Source: a virus. Taken from it: DNA of 47,320 nucleotides. The notes beneath the pieces were generated by a model, which was given only the letters and a program-made list of their open reading frames with translations, had not been told where the DNA came from and searched no databases. Below are positions 23,766 to 39,312 of this stretch, piece after piece. The translations under genes were made by a program, and so were the position numbers. The first letter of the stretch is position 1, and every line of letters begins with the position of its first letter. The stretch is taken from the IMG/VR virus record IMGVR_UViG_3300030294_000062, positions 1 to 47,320 of that record; one strand, 5' to 3'.

Positions 23766-24065
23766 GTGAAAAAATTAAAAATACATTGCGGTGTGACAAT
23801 AGAAGATGAATGTGAGAAACAACGTCATCCACTAACAGAAGTACAAAATGCAGAATTTATAGTTAGAACAATGAAAGATAATTCTGAAAGAATTGAATAT
23901 TCAAATTGTCCAGATTTTGTATCAACTATTAAAAGTTTATCAACTAAATATAATATTGATGTAGAATTCTTTCTTAATGGAATTTCAACTGGAGAAGATA
24001 TTGAAATTATATTTGAAGACTTTAATAAATCATACGAACTAATAGATAAACTAATAGAAAAATAA
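23766..24065 (+). CDS. Hypothetical protein, GTG start
   Basis: 99 aa from GTG 23766, two bases after the previous stop; no closer ATG. KIHCGVTIEDECEKQRHP, TIKSLSTKYNIDVEFFLNG and a helical C-terminus. Function unknown. Confidence 0.65.
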   Translation: MKKLKIHCGVTIEDECEKQRHPLTEVQNAEFIVRTMKDNSERIEYSNCPDFVSTIKSLSTKYNIDVEFFLNGISTGEDIEIIFEDFNKSYELIDKLIEK

Positions 24066-24069
24066 TAAA

Positions 24070-24195
24070 ATGAACAATGAATTTAATTTGAAAAAAATAC
24101 AAGAAGTTAGTACTATTGTAATGTTTATTTATTTATGGTGTCTTACAAAAGAGAATCATGATAAACAAAATAATGATGACGAGGAAGGGTATTAA
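24070..24195 (+). CDS. 41-residue membrane peptide
   Basis: ATG 24070 to TAA 24193. STIVMFIYLWCL is a short hydrophobic segment, followed by a charged, acidic tail (KQNNDDEEGY). Last gene before a bidirectional terminator. Confidence 0.5.
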   Translation: MNNEFNLKKIQEVSTIVMFIYLWCLTKENHDKQNNDDEEGY

Positions 24196-24204
24196 CATTT
24201 TTAG

Positions 24205-24239
24205 AAAAAGAGAGAGTAACTTAGTTACTCTCTCTTTTT
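24205..24239. terminator. Bidirectional intrinsic terminator
   Basis: Perfect 16-bp stem AAAAAGAGAGAGTAAC / GTTACTCTCTCTTTTT with a TTA loop, between convergent genes 24070(+) and 24243(-). A on one side and T on the other let it work both ways. Confidence 0.92.
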
Positions 24240-24242
24240 ATT

Positions 24243-25745
<1,503 letters not shown>

Positions 25746-25772
25746 TTATTGTATATATTAAAAAAAAAAATT

Positions 25773-25807
25773 AAAAAAAAGAAAGCAAATTATTTGCTTT
25801 CTTTTTT
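25773..25807 (-). terminator. Intrinsic terminator for the 25867 gene
   Basis: Arms AAAAAAAAGAAAGCAAA and TTTGCTTTCTTTTTTT around TTA. It lies between the end of the membrane protein gene and the start of the fibre gene on the minus strand. Confidence 0.8.
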
Positions 25808-25866
25808 TAAATAATGATTAATATTTTTTTTATCATAAATATTTAATTATATGATATTAATTTTAA

Positions 25867-26154
25867 TTATTTTTTATATTTATTAGTATCTACAATATTA
25901 CCAATATTAAATTTGTTTTCTTCTATCATAATATCTCTATCAAATTTATATACTTTAAATTGAATTAATAAGCACAAAAATTGAAAAATTATAAATATCC
26001 ATGCAATTAATCTTAATGCGTCATTATTTGTAAATGATGAAATTGTATTTAATAATATAGATATTAAAAAACAAATCCAATTAATTAAAACATAATTAGG
26101 TTGTTTTTTAGAAAACACTAAAATTTTATTCATCACTACTAAAAATTTCTTCAT
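25867..26154 (-). CDS. Two-TM membrane protein
   Basis: 95 aa from ATG 26154, chosen because the -7 box at 26170-26177 excludes an earlier in-frame TTG. TM segments about 25-42 (INWICFLISILLNTISSF) and 49-66 (LRLIAWIFIIFQFLCLLI), basic N-terminus. The tail contains ENKFNIGNI, similar to the KFNI endings of the leftward proteins just upstream. It has its own promoter. Confidence 0.72.
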   Translation of the reverse strand: MKKFLVVMNKILVFSKKQPNYVLINWICFLISILLNTISSFTNNDALRLIAWIFIIFQFLCLLIQFKVYKFDRDIMIEENKFNIGNIVDTNKYKK

Positions 26155-26169
26155 AACTTTTATTTTATA

Positions 26170-26201
26170 CAAATATAATGATAATTTTTCATATCTGCAA
26201 A
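26170..26201 (-). promoter_or_regulatory. Leftward promoter TTTG-N20-TATATTTG
   Basis: On the minus strand TTTG (26201-26198) and TATATTTG (26177-26170) are 20 bases apart, 16 bases before ATG 26154. It overlaps the arm of the terminator at 26199-26238. Confidence 0.82.
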
Positions 26202-26238
26202 TAAAAAGAGAGATAATAATTTATCTCTCTTTTTATTT
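26199..26238 (-). terminator. Intrinsic terminator
   Basis: Perfect 18-bp stem AAATAAAAAGAGAGATAA / TTATCTCTCTTTTTATTT with a TAAT loop. Symmetric, so it may act both ways; it ends the leftward unit coming from 31668. Confidence 0.88.
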
Positions 26239-26279
26239 GTTGTTTCTATATGAACAACTGTGCTTTTTTGACTTGAAAA

Positions 26280-26349
26280 AAACTTCGTGATATATTATAT
26301 AATCACAAATTAATATATTAATTAATATAGCTTTTTTCACGAAAAGTTT
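26280..26349. repeat. Interrupted inverted repeat at a gene end
   Basis: AAACTTCGTGA (26280-26290) pairs with TCACG-AA-AAGTTT (26337-26349), apart from two extra A. The loop holds a second AT-rich palindrome around TTAATATATTAATTAA. The right arm overlaps the stop of the gene at 26348. The rest of 26240-26347 shows no gene. Confidence 0.6.
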
Positions 26350-26683
26350 AAATATTAAATTTATTTGCATTTATTAAATATTCTAAATCTTCTTTTTTAT
26401 CTGAATATTCAACTATTTGAGAAAGATGAAATGGCTTTGTATATCCATCATAAACAGAGTTGAAAAACTGTATAAATCCATCTGGTACATTATCATATTT
26501 CACAAATATTTTACCATTTTCATATTTATCTATACTATATAAAACTCCTATTGTATTATCAATAAAGCCTTTCAATTTCATTAGTATATCATCTCTGCTG
26601 TCACAACTATACTCTACTATTATATAATCTCCAACTTTATAATTATTTTTTTTTGTATTTTCAAAATTTTTTAAATATTTCAT
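26348..26683 (-). CDS. MKYLKxFE-headed SH3-like protein with KFNI end
   Basis: 111 aa. Head MKYLKNFENTKKNN; body YKVGDYIIVEYSC, GFIDNTIGVLYSI, FVKYDNVPDGFIQFF; end LEYLINANKFNI. The body is SH3-like (GDYxxV...GxIxxxV.YDNVP). Paralogue of 26680. The head resembles the N-terminal capsid-targeting leader of T4 internal proteins (see findings). ATGA overlap with the upstream gene. Confidence 0.77.
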   Translation of the reverse strand: MKYLKNFENTKKNNYKVGDYIIVEYSCDSRDDILMKLKGFIDNTIGVLYSIDKYENGKIFVKYDNVPDGFIQFFNSVYDGYTKPFHLSQIVEYSDKKEDLEYLINANKFNI

Positions 26684-27012
26684 ATATTAAATTTTATTGT
26701 TTGCATTTTTACTATTAATAATTTCTTTGATTTAGAAAAATCAACAATCTGATCTGTTACAAAATTTTTAACATAAACATCTCCAATCACAGTAAAATAT
26801 CTTTTAATATTGTCTGGTACATTATCATATTTAACATATATACTACTATATTTAATATCAGTTTTATATACTATTCCTATTGTATTACATATAAAATCAC
26901 TTAAACCAGTTAATAATTTAATATTAGTTATATTAGTATATTTCATTAAAACATAATCACCTTTCTTTATTCTACTATTAGTTTCACTTTCAAATGTCTT
27001 TAAATATTTCAT
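26680..27012 (-). CDS. MKYLKxFE-headed SH3-like protein with KFNI end
   Basis: 110 aa. Head MKYLKTFESETNS; body IKKGDYVLMKYTN, DFICNTIGIVYKT, YVKYDNVPDNIKRYF; end VKMQTIKFNI. Close paralogue of 26348. ATGA overlaps on both sides show coupled translation. Confidence 0.78.
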   Translation of the reverse strand: MKYLKTFESETNSRIKKGDYVLMKYTNITNIKLLTGLSDFICNTIGIVYKTDIKYSSIYVKYDNVPDNIKRYFTVIGDVYVKNFVTDQIVDFSKSKKLLIVKMQTIKFNI

Positions 27013-27299
27013 ATATTAAATTTTTTTGAATTTAGTAAAGGTTCTAATTCTTCTTTATTTTTAGCCCAATAAATTATTTCATCTCTATTTACTAACCAAG
27101 ATATTGAAAAGTCAATAACATAACTAGTAGAATTAGAATTATATATAATATTAATTAATCTATGAATATTATTATTTAATGAATTTGTAGTATCATCATC
27201 AAAATAATGATCATCATCATTTTGATTAACAATAACATAATCACCTTTTTCTGGCTCTCCTTGATTTATTGAATCATATATTTTAAATTTTGTAATCAT
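27009..27299 (-). CDS. Divergent member of the same head/tail set
   Basis: 96 aa. Head MITKFKIYDSINQG (changed but same length and pattern), body PEKGDYVIVNQND with later SYVIDFS and WAKNKEELEPLLNSKKFNI. Like its neighbours it combines a leader-like head, GDYVIV barrel and KKFNI end. Confidence 0.74.
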   Translation of the reverse strand: MITKFKIYDSINQGEPEKGDYVIVNQNDDDHYFDDDTTNSLNNNIHRLINIIYNSNSTSYVIDFSISWLVNRDEIIYWAKNKEELEPLLNSKKFNI

Positions 27300-27300
27300 T

Positions 27301-27507
27301 TTAAATTAATTGATATTCTATTATACTCTTTTCTGCATTTGTTAATCCAATTCCTAATATATTTATTCTGCCTCTATAAAAATTTTTAGGTGGTATAACT
27401 CCATAATCTAACTGAATACCAATATATTTAATTTTTCCTCTTACTCTGATTAACGGCGTAATAGTACCCATATCTAAAGATATATCAAGCGTATTTATTT
27501 TAGTCAT
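27301..27507 (-). CDS. Small hypothetical beta protein
   Basis: 68 aa. Two similar blocks: VRGKIKYIGIQLDYG and YRGRINILGIGLTNA, so an internal duplication of a RGxIxxxGIxL unit. It lies between the beta-helix tail protein and the SH3-like genes. Perhaps a virion component; unproven. Confidence 0.65.
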   Translation of the reverse strand: MTKINTLDISLDMGTITPLIRVRGKIKYIGIQLDYGVIPPKNFYRGRINILGIGLTNAEKSIIEYQLI

Positions 27508-27522
27508 TATTTTAATTATTTT

Positions 27523-29220
27523 TTATGCATAATCTATATCAAAGTGAGCATTCAATTCAATTCTTAAATATTTAATTACTGGTATTTTATAGTAATAATT
27601 AACTGAGTCTGATGACAATGTAATGAATTCTTGATCAGCACTTGTAACAGCATAATCACTATAATAAGATATTTTATCATTATCAAATTCACTAAATAAA
27701 ACTGGTAAATCTATTCTATCACCAATTTTATGAAACAACATTTGAACATCACTAAAGAAAGGACAACTAAATTTAGGAAATGTTTCTGATGGCGTGTTAA
27801 TATTATCATAAGGAATTATTTCTTCTGATTCAAATGGTATTGATAATACTTTATGTACTACTGTACCTGAGCCATCATTTAATAATGAAAATGATAATAT
27901 GTCTATATTTGTTTTGAAAAAATAATCTGGTAAATATTGAGTACCATTATATAAAATAGCTGAAAATATATCCTTATTGGTATTGGTTACTTTATATAAA
28001 GTATTAGGTTCTAATGTTTCAGAATAAGTTATTGCACTATTAAAAATAAGATTTTGCTTCTTACCAAAGTAATATCCAAAAGCACTACCATCATCTTCCA
28101 TTGATTGACTTCCTCTAAATTTAACACCGTTAGGTATGATTATAGTAGTATGACTTCTCATACGATTCCATATTTGATTTGATGAAGTATCAAAATCAAA
28201 AGTATTATCAATATTTCCTCTAAGTAAAGTAGCTGGATTAACTAAATCATCAGAACCATCAGAATTAACATTAATTGGTACATCTAAATCAGTAGGTAAT
28301 ATAGCGTTAGCTGGTCCAAAACATCCAACATAACCACCTAAATCAGATGTATAAAGTGCATCATTATTAGACACTGGATTTAAAGTGTAATCTAATACAC
28401 TACCATCAATATTATATCTATTAAATATATTTCCTGAAGTGCCTCCATTTTTATCTTCTAATACAACTCTACAAGTTTCATTATTAAATGAATCTATATG
28501 AATCCAAGCATTTACATCTTTTAAAGTCATACCAGCGGATATAAAAGCATTCTTTAAAAGTTGTACATTACTTAAAGAATCTGATGTATAAATAGGTGAA
28601 TCTAATACTATACCATTGTACCTTAATATAGTAGAACTCATTATTATTGTATTCTTAATAACACAATCAACATTATTATCAAGATATTTAATCACTATTG
28701 AGTTGTTAATTAATTTAGCACCGCCTACTCCATTAGTAGTACAGTGATTTAAAATATAAGGTGTTCCATAACCATAACCATACTGATCAGATGAATTAAT
28801 AAGACAATACTCTATCAAAAAATTGTAGCCTGAAGAAGCATTAGGTAAAATATTATTAAGAATACATCCTGATGCATTTTGAGAAAAACTGTAAAATTTA
28901 TCAGATAGAATAGTTGTTCTTATTCTGTTATATATACCTGATGAATAATTAGATACTGTAATTATTTGATTTATATCATCCCCAATTATAGTGTTTATAT
29001 TAAACGATTCATTTACAATACCTCTAAATACGATATACACCATACCACTTTTTTGACTCGCTTTGAATACTGATTTATACGGATATTCTCTCGTGCCATC
29101 TCCACTAAAATCATCTCCAACATAAGTGTGAACAAACACTGTATTCAAATTTGTTATCAATGTTGTCGAATCTGTACCATCTATATTTGGAAGAAATCTT
29201 ATTTTAAATAATTTTACCAT
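27523..29220 (-). CDS. Beta-helix tail protein (pectate-lyase-like fold)
   Basis: 565 aa from ATG 29220 (an in-frame TTG lies just upstream at 29223). Residues about 30-60: VFVHTYVGDDFSGDGTREYPYKSVFKA, cut here as DDFSGDGTREYPYKSV, the usual opening of right-handed parallel beta-helix phage proteins (xDGTxxxPYxSxxxA). Many Asn/Ile/Ser-rich strands follow to about 330. The C-terminal 200 residues look like a separate domain (DIDYA end). No polysaccharide lyase catalytic residues recognised. Start overlaps the upstream stop by one base. Confidence 0.82.
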   Translation of the reverse strand: MVKLFKIRFLPNIDGTDSTTLITNLNTVFVHTYVGDDFSGDGTREYPYKSVFKASQKSGMVYIVFRGIVNESFNINTIIGDDINQIITVSNYSSGIYNRIRTTILSDKFYSFSQNASGCILNNILPNASSGYNFLIEYCLINSSDQYGYGYGTPYILNHCTTNGVGGAKLINNSIVIKYLDNNVDCVIKNTIIMSSTILRYNGIVLDSPIYTSDSLSNVQLLKNAFISAGMTLKDVNAWIHIDSFNNETCRVVLEDKNGGTSGNIFNRYNIDGSVLDYTLNPVSNNDALYTSDLGGYVGCFGPANAILPTDLDVPINVNSDGSDDLVNPATLLRGNIDNTFDFDTSSNQIWNRMRSHTTIIIPNGVKFRGSQSMEDDGSAFGYYFGKKQNLIFNSAITYSETLEPNTLYKVTNTNKDIFSAILYNGTQYLPDYFFKTNIDILSFSLLNDGSGTVVHKVLSIPFESEEIIPYDNINTPSETFPKFSCPFFSDVQMLFHKIGDRIDLPVLFSEFDNDKISYYSDYAVTSADQEFITLSSDSVNYYYKIPVIKYLRIELNAHFDIDYA

Positions 29221-29486
29221 CAATTAATTTTTATTTTTATTTTAAAATCTGAGCAAGCCCAATTACTTTGTTCATTGTAAATATATTGAGGATAAATTTC
29301 AATGTTAAATGTTTCAACTGTAACAGTGTAAGATATAGGCCTGTTAAATATATCTAAAGAGTCTGGATTAAGTTTATCGTTAATTAAAATATTAACATTC
29401 TTATTATACCAAACTTTAAAATCAGAACTTTGTTCAGATAAAAATTTAGAATCATCAAATTCTATTGTCTCTTTTATTTGTATCAT
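29220..29486 (-). CDS. Hypothetical protein between tail genes
   Basis: 88 aa, acidic then basic, beta-rich (ISYTVTVETFNIEIYPQYIY; FKIKIKIN at the end). It lies between two large tail proteins with a one-base overlap to the next, so likely a virion or assembly protein. No family recognised. Confidence 0.7.
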   Translation of the reverse strand: MIQIKETIEFDDSKFLSEQSSDFKVWYNKNVNILINDKLNPDSLDIFNRPISYTVTVETFNIEIYPQYIYNEQSNWACSDFKIKIKIN

Positions 29487-29535
29487 TATTTATATTATTT
29501 TTAATATATATTAATTTATATTAATTTATAGTGTT

Positions 29536-31668
29536 CTAAAATACTATTATAGCATTAGCATTATCATATCCAGTTTGAATTCCAATATCTAATATAACCA
29601 AATCAATCAATGCTGGTAGTGTCACACCAACTAATGTCATTTCTGTGTATACTGTTGAGTCTATTTGAACTGTAATACCAGAGCAGTTACTAGTTAATAA
29701 AACTTGCGATATAGTTTTATCAACAATCCATTTGAATCTTTCAGGATTTGGATTACTATTTGCACCAACTTTACTTAAAGATAAACTTTGAGGAATAATA
29801 GATGAATCAATAGTCTTTCCATTTCCGTCAATACAAAGATGAATTTCTCCACCATTAGTAGGATTTGAAAATGTACCTGAACCAGGAGATTTTCTACAAT
29901 AATATAATTTTGATCCAGAAATAACATTAAACAAACCGGAATTACAGTTTATGTAAATACCATCTGTTAATGTTCCAAAATCACCAATACAATTAGTGAA
30001 CAAACCACCTACTGTTTGATCAAAATTTCCAATACAATTTGTATATGTTCCTCCACTAGTTGAAAAAAACGCGTCAACTGGATCACCACAATTATTAAAT
30101 GTACCTGAACAAATTCCATTAAAACTACCACCAGAACTTCCATAACAATTCATAAATGTACCTGACAAAAAATTTGTCCAAAAAATTTGACCTGAATAGA
30201 TGTCTTTAAATATTCCTGATAACGTATCAATAGAACTTATAAATAATCCACAATTAGTAGAACTAAATATGTGTTCAAAAAAACCTGAGCACTCAAATAT
30301 ACCAGAAAAACCTGTACCATTTATAATATCTATATTTTTAAAAGTTCCGGATGCAATAACATTACCATTTTTACCATCACCTTGAATTTGTCCAGAACAG
30401 TTCTCAATCCATAAGCCTGGAAAATTGCCAGTTATTCTTAACCCGCCATCAGTAAAATTTATTCCCATCATTTTGATGTGGTCTTCAATAACACTGGCTC
30501 CTGAATATCCAAAATTAACATCTATATTTCCTGTTGACGATATTATGTTAATATAAGAAGTGTTTAATTTTAAATCATTTTGAAATCCATAATAGCCAGG
30601 ATAAACTATAATATTAATTGGACTGCTTGACGTTGGAGATAAAGTTTTTGCAATTTCATATACACTTAAAAATTCATTGCCATTTACACCAGGATCAACA
30701 TTATAACCTTTAACAGTCAAAAATTGCTTACCATTTGATGGCGCAACAGCTCCAATTACATTCTTGTTTCCATCAACACAAAGATTGATACTTCCGCCAG
30801 ACGCAGGAGTATTAAAAAAACCTGATACTAATCTACAATAATATAAATTACTATCAGGACTATAACTATTATTACCACCAACACATCTAGTAAATGTGGC
30901 ACCTGACGCGATATTTACCATCAAATGATTAAAACCATTATCTCCAGATATACAATCAATAAATGTACCAGTTAAATAATTCGCTATAAAACTATTATAA
31001 CCTCCTATACAATTAATAAATGTACCAGACAAATCACATGTAACTCCTGTATCACTAGTTACAGTATTGAAAATCGGAACATTAATTGGAATTCTAAATT
31101 TTATATTTTCGAAATATCCAGAAAAACATAAAAAATCAACTACGAATCCATTATCTCCAGATTGCTCAGATATTGTAATATCTTTAAATGTTCCAGATAG
31201 AATAGTATCATGATTAATATAATCACCAGAAAATTTTCCACTACAATTTTTTATATATAATCCTGGAAAATTTCCAGTAATAACTAATCCGTTATCTATA
31301 AAATTTATTCCATTTATTTTAATATTATCTACGTTAATTATAACTCCCAAAAACCCAAAATTAACATCTATATTACCTGTAGATGATATTATGTTAATAT
31401 AAGGAGTATTCAAATTTAATCTATCAGGCTGAAATCCATAATAGCCAGGATAAACTATAATATTAATTGGACTGCTTGACGTTGGAGATAAAGTTTTTGC
31501 AATTTCATATACACTTAAGAATTCATTACCATTTACACCAGGCTCAACATCAGAACCTTTTACAGTTAAAAATTGCTCACCTGATAATGGAGCGAAGTCA
31601 CTACCAGTTGTACCAGATAATAATTGTTCAACCCATAATTCACTTGCTAAATATATTGCTTCACTCAT
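29536..31668 (-). CDS. Large two-unit beta-helix tail protein
   Basis: 710 aa from ATG 31668; upstream in-frame ATGs would add a hydrophobic AT-rich stretch that looks non-coding. N-terminus SEAIYLASELWVEQLLSGTTG is the LASExWV attachment module. Two long homologous units follow, each opening with GNEFLSVYEIAKTLSPTSSS and INIIVYPGYYGF, continuing with helix strands such as FTDGGLRITGNFPGLWIENCSG and closing with LYYCR...INLCVDGNK or IHLCIDGNG. So the protein arose by internal duplication. C-terminal 90 residues differ. Probably a fibre or tailspike. Confidence 0.83.
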   Translation of the reverse strand: MSEAIYLASELWVEQLLSGTTGSDFAPLSGEQFLTVKGSDVEPGVNGNEFLSVYEIAKTLSPTSSSPINIIVYPGYYGFQPDRLNLNTPYINIISSTGNIDVNFGFLGVIINVDNIKINGINFIDNGLVITGNFPGLYIKNCSGKFSGDYINHDTILSGTFKDITISEQSGDNGFVVDFLCFSGYFENIKFRIPINVPIFNTVTSDTGVTCDLSGTFINCIGGYNSFIANYLTGTFIDCISGDNGFNHLMVNIASGATFTRCVGGNNSYSPDSNLYYCRLVSGFFNTPASGGSINLCVDGNKNVIGAVAPSNGKQFLTVKGYNVDPGVNGNEFLSVYEIAKTLSPTSSSPINIIVYPGYYGFQNDLKLNTSYINIISSTGNIDVNFGYSGASVIEDHIKMMGINFTDGGLRITGNFPGLWIENCSGQIQGDGKNGNVIASGTFKNIDIINGTGFSGIFECSGFFEHIFSSTNCGLFISSIDTLSGIFKDIYSGQIFWTNFLSGTFMNCYGSSGGSFNGICSGTFNNCGDPVDAFFSTSGGTYTNCIGNFDQTVGGLFTNCIGDFGTLTDGIYINCNSGLFNVISGSKLYYCRKSPGSGTFSNPTNGGEIHLCIDGNGKTIDSSIIPQSLSLSKVGANSNPNPERFKWIVDKTISQVLLTSNCSGITVQIDSTVYTEMTLVGVTLPALIDLVILDIGIQTGYDNANAIIVF

Positions 31669-31760
31669 ATTTAAAATTTTTTTTTTTATATAATAGTATA
31701 TATAAAAATTATAAATCAATATAAATAAAAACAATTAAAATGTCATTGATAAATAATAAC

Positions 31761-31806
<46 letters not shown>

Positions 31807-31895
31807 GTTAAAATATATAATTGAATCTTGAATATAATATTAACATTTTTTATAAATTATTTAGAGGAGTTCACCATATAATTATATATAATTAT

Positions 31896-32198
31896 ATGAG
31901 CGGAATATATAAATCTCCCAGAGTAGGAGTTAATCAGTATGGTAATAATGTTGCACCACTTAAGCAAACAGATGAGTTTAACTATTTGATTAATCTTAAT
32001 GTTAATAGTATTATAAATTTTGATAATGGTACGGATGAATTGAAAGATAGTGGAGCAATTATACTACCAAGAAAATATCATATATTTGTTGGAACTAAAG
32101 ATTATGAGTTGAAATTTAAGCCATACGAATATGATCAATATAGAATAGTAGTAACTACTTATAAAGATATTATTATTAGTATTGATTCATTAGGATAA
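31896..32198 (+). CDS. Hypothetical protein SGIYKSPRVGVNQYG
   Basis: 100 aa from ATG 31896; in-frame codons upstream to 31821 look non-coding. N-terminal SGIYKSPRVGVNQYGNN is extended; the body is beta-rich (GAIILPRKYHIFVG; YRIVVTTYKDIIISI). The only rightward gene in this part. An AGAGGAG stretch lies about 30 bases before the ATG, unlikely to matter in a Bacteroidota host. Possibly a small virion protein. Confidence 0.65.
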   Translation: MSGIYKSPRVGVNQYGNNVAPLKQTDEFNYLINLNVNSIINFDNGTDELKDSGAIILPRKYHIFVGTKDYELKFKPYEYDQYRIVVTTYKDIIISIDSLG

Positions 32199-32210
32199 CT
32201 ATTAAACACA

Positions 32211-32244
32211 AAAAAATGACAAAATATTATATTTTGTCATTTTT
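32211..32244. terminator. Bidirectional intrinsic terminator
   Basis: AAAAAATGACAAAATAT / ATATTTTGTCATTTTT, between convergent genes 31896(+) and 32247(-). Confidence 0.88.
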
Positions 32245-32246
32245 AA

Positions 32247-32501
32247 TTAGAATTCAAAATCAATATTACTATCTGAAATACCAAACAAGTCATCATCTTC
32301 CAATTCATCATATGGAGCAGAGCATCCTTTTAAATTAATCTTATTATTTAGATTAATAGAAATTGTTGATGATTGATTATTAGTATCAGAATCTGATTTT
32401 AGTATTTCACTAAGTTTTCTTCTACGAATATATTGTTCAAGATCTTTAATATTGATTGAACCTAATATTCCATCAATGTCAATGTTTACATTTATGTTCA
32501 T
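32247..32501 (-). CDS. DLEQYIRRRKL-domain protein, leftward copy
   Basis: 84 aa. NINVNIDIDGILGSINIKDLEQYIRRRKLSEIL matches the C-terminal domain of the rightward genes at 10425-10836, but here it is N-terminal and a further acidic tail follows (DELEDDDLFGISDSN). So the motif is not simply an end-of-gene effect. Companion gene at 32525. Confidence 0.72.
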   Translation of the reverse strand: MNINVNIDIDGILGSINIKDLEQYIRRRKLSEILKSDSDTNNQSSTISINLNNKINLKGCSAPYDELEDDDLFGISDSNIDFEF

Positions 32502-32524
32502 TTTATATCGTTATAATGTGATGT

Positions 32525-32743
32525 TTAGAATGGTAAATTTATATATGTAGACATTTGCCCACCATCTGAATATCCATAATAATACTTATTATGTTTGTTC
32601 TCCAGTTCAAGAGGAGGCATTTCAATAGGATTCAGGCAATTTTCTAACTTCTTCTTACGAAGGTATCTTTCAATAAGTATAGGATTAATAGAATCAAGAA
32701 CCTGTTCTACATCTTCTAGTTCAATTTCAAATTTTAGTTTTAT
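32525..32743 (-). CDS. YLRKKKL-domain protein lacking an ATG
   Basis: 72 aa if started at ATA 32743. ELEDVEQVLDSINPILIERYLRKKKLENCL aligns with the gene at 32247, and a Tyr/Gly-rich tail follows (KYYYGYSDGGQMS). The frame has no in-frame ATG, GTG or TTG before the conserved domain; the ATA stands where ATG is expected, after an A-rich leader. Either a rare ATA start or a start-codon mutation (ATG to ATA). Confidence 0.6.
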   Translation of the reverse strand: MKLKFEIELEDVEQVLDSINPILIERYLRKKKLENCLNPIEMPPLELENKHNKYYYGYSDGGQMSTYINLPF

Positions 32744-32768
32744 GTTTTTAGTTTTTAAATAAAGCCTA

Positions 32769-32798
32769 AAAAGCTATCATTTTTACATGATAGCTTTT
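32769..32798. terminator. Hairpin AAAAGCTATCAT / ATGATAGCTTTT
   Basis: Perfect 12-bp stem around TTTTAC, just upstream of the 32525 gene on the minus strand and downstream of 32855. 32799-32854 shows no gene. Confidence 0.8.
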
Positions 32799-32854
32799 GT
32801 CCCTGGCGAGGAAATTACATGATTATCTAAGTTTCATGCAACTTTTAAATATCA

Positions 32855-33070
32855 TTAATTTTTAACAGACAATCTCAAATTATTCTCTTTAATATCATCA
32901 ATAGAATTTTGATAATCTTTTAAATTTGAATCAAACATATTATATAATTCTCTAAGATGCTCATCTTCTATGTTATTTCTTTTCAGAACATTAAAAGCTT
33001 TTCCTACTCCATCTCTGGCTTCAGTTAACAACTTAATTTCATTTTCTAATAATTCAATTGTTTTTGTCAT
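32855..33070 (-). CDS. Short coiled-coil protein
   Basis: 71 aa. TKTIELLENEIKLLTEARDG and NMFDSNLKDYQNSIDDIKEN form two helices with heptads. An (AT)n run sits just before the start. Function unknown. Confidence 0.68.
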   Translation of the reverse strand: MTKTIELLENEIKLLTEARDGVGKAFNVLKRNNIEDEHLRELYNMFDSNLKDYQNSIDDIKENNLRLSVKN

Positions 33071-33080
33071 ATATAATATA

Positions 33081-38643
<5,563 letters not shown>

Positions 38644-38664
38644 TTGTGTTTTTATTTATATATA

Positions 38665-38693
38665 AAAAACTCATCTAAATTAAATGAGTTTTT
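38665..38693 (-). terminator. Intrinsic terminator
   Basis: AAAAAACTCAT / ATGAGTTTTT hairpin just past the end of the glycosyltransferase gene (leftward) and before the fibre at 36208. Confidence 0.8.
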
Positions 38694-38697
38694 ATTT

Positions 38698-39312
38698 TTA
38701 ACAAATATCAGAATGTATATTTAATGATTGATCAAATATACCTTCACAATACATATATTTGTTTCCTAATTTTATAAGATATAATATACTATCAATATTC
38801 AACTCAGATAATGCGAACTTTTTAATGTCACCAAATGAATTTTTTGAAATTGCATAACTATGAGTAAATAATTTTCCTGGTATTTTTTCTATTCCTTTAT
38901 GAACAGTATCTCTAAATATTCCTTTTATTGTATTATTATCCTTACTGAATTGTATCATATTGTCAAAATAAAATAAATTCCAATTATTATTTTTCATAAA
39001 ATCAAAACATACATTTAAATGATAATCTAAGTTTTTTTCAATCTCTATATTATCCTGATTAAAACAAATATCATCCTCAAATATACATATTTTATTATAA
39101 TCATTTTCTATTGAATCATCTATGCAACTAATATGAGATAACTTACAAGATTTCTCTGAACTAATATTATCAGTGATAGGAGTAATCTGTTTATAATTAT
39201 CTATATTCAAAATTTTAAACATCTTCATTACATTATCAAATCTATCAGTTCTAATTGGTAAATTTATAAAATATACCATATCAAAATATTCAAAATAATT
39301 ATGCTGTAGCAT
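38698..39312 (-). CDS. GT25-type glycosyltransferase
   Basis: 204 aa. Residues 13-24 VYFINLPIRTDR (the INLxxRxDR start of family 25), then SCKLSHISCI (GCxxSH-like) and ICIFEDDICF (EDD metal/sugar-nucleotide site), then LFYFDNM, FTHSYAISKNSF and a C-terminal FDQSLNIHSDIC. This is the layout of LPS/LOS-type GT25 enzymes, slightly short. Start overlaps the end of the upstream fibre gene by 14 bases; MVYFINL at 39279 is an alternative. Nested among fibre genes, it may glycosylate fibres or host surface sugars. Confidence 0.82.
   Translation of the reverse strand: MLQHNYFEYFDMVYFINLPIRTDRFDNVMKMFKILNIDNYKQITPITDNISSEKSCKLSHISCIDDSIENDYNKICIFEDDICFNQDNIEIEKNLDYHLNVCFDFMKNNNWNLFYFDNMIQFSKDNNTIKGIFRDTVHKGIEKIPGKLFTHSYAISKNSFGDIKKFALSELNIDSILYLIKLGNKYMYCEGIFDQSLNIHSDIC

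Noticed and set aside
31467-31724. Rightward His/Gln-rich frame
   Set aside because: Antisense to the start of the large beta-helix tail gene, with no support of its own.
31860-31895. AGAGGAG as a ribosome binding site for the gene at 31896
   Set aside because: It is about 30 bases from the ATG and Bacteroidota rarely use Shine-Dalgarno pairing.
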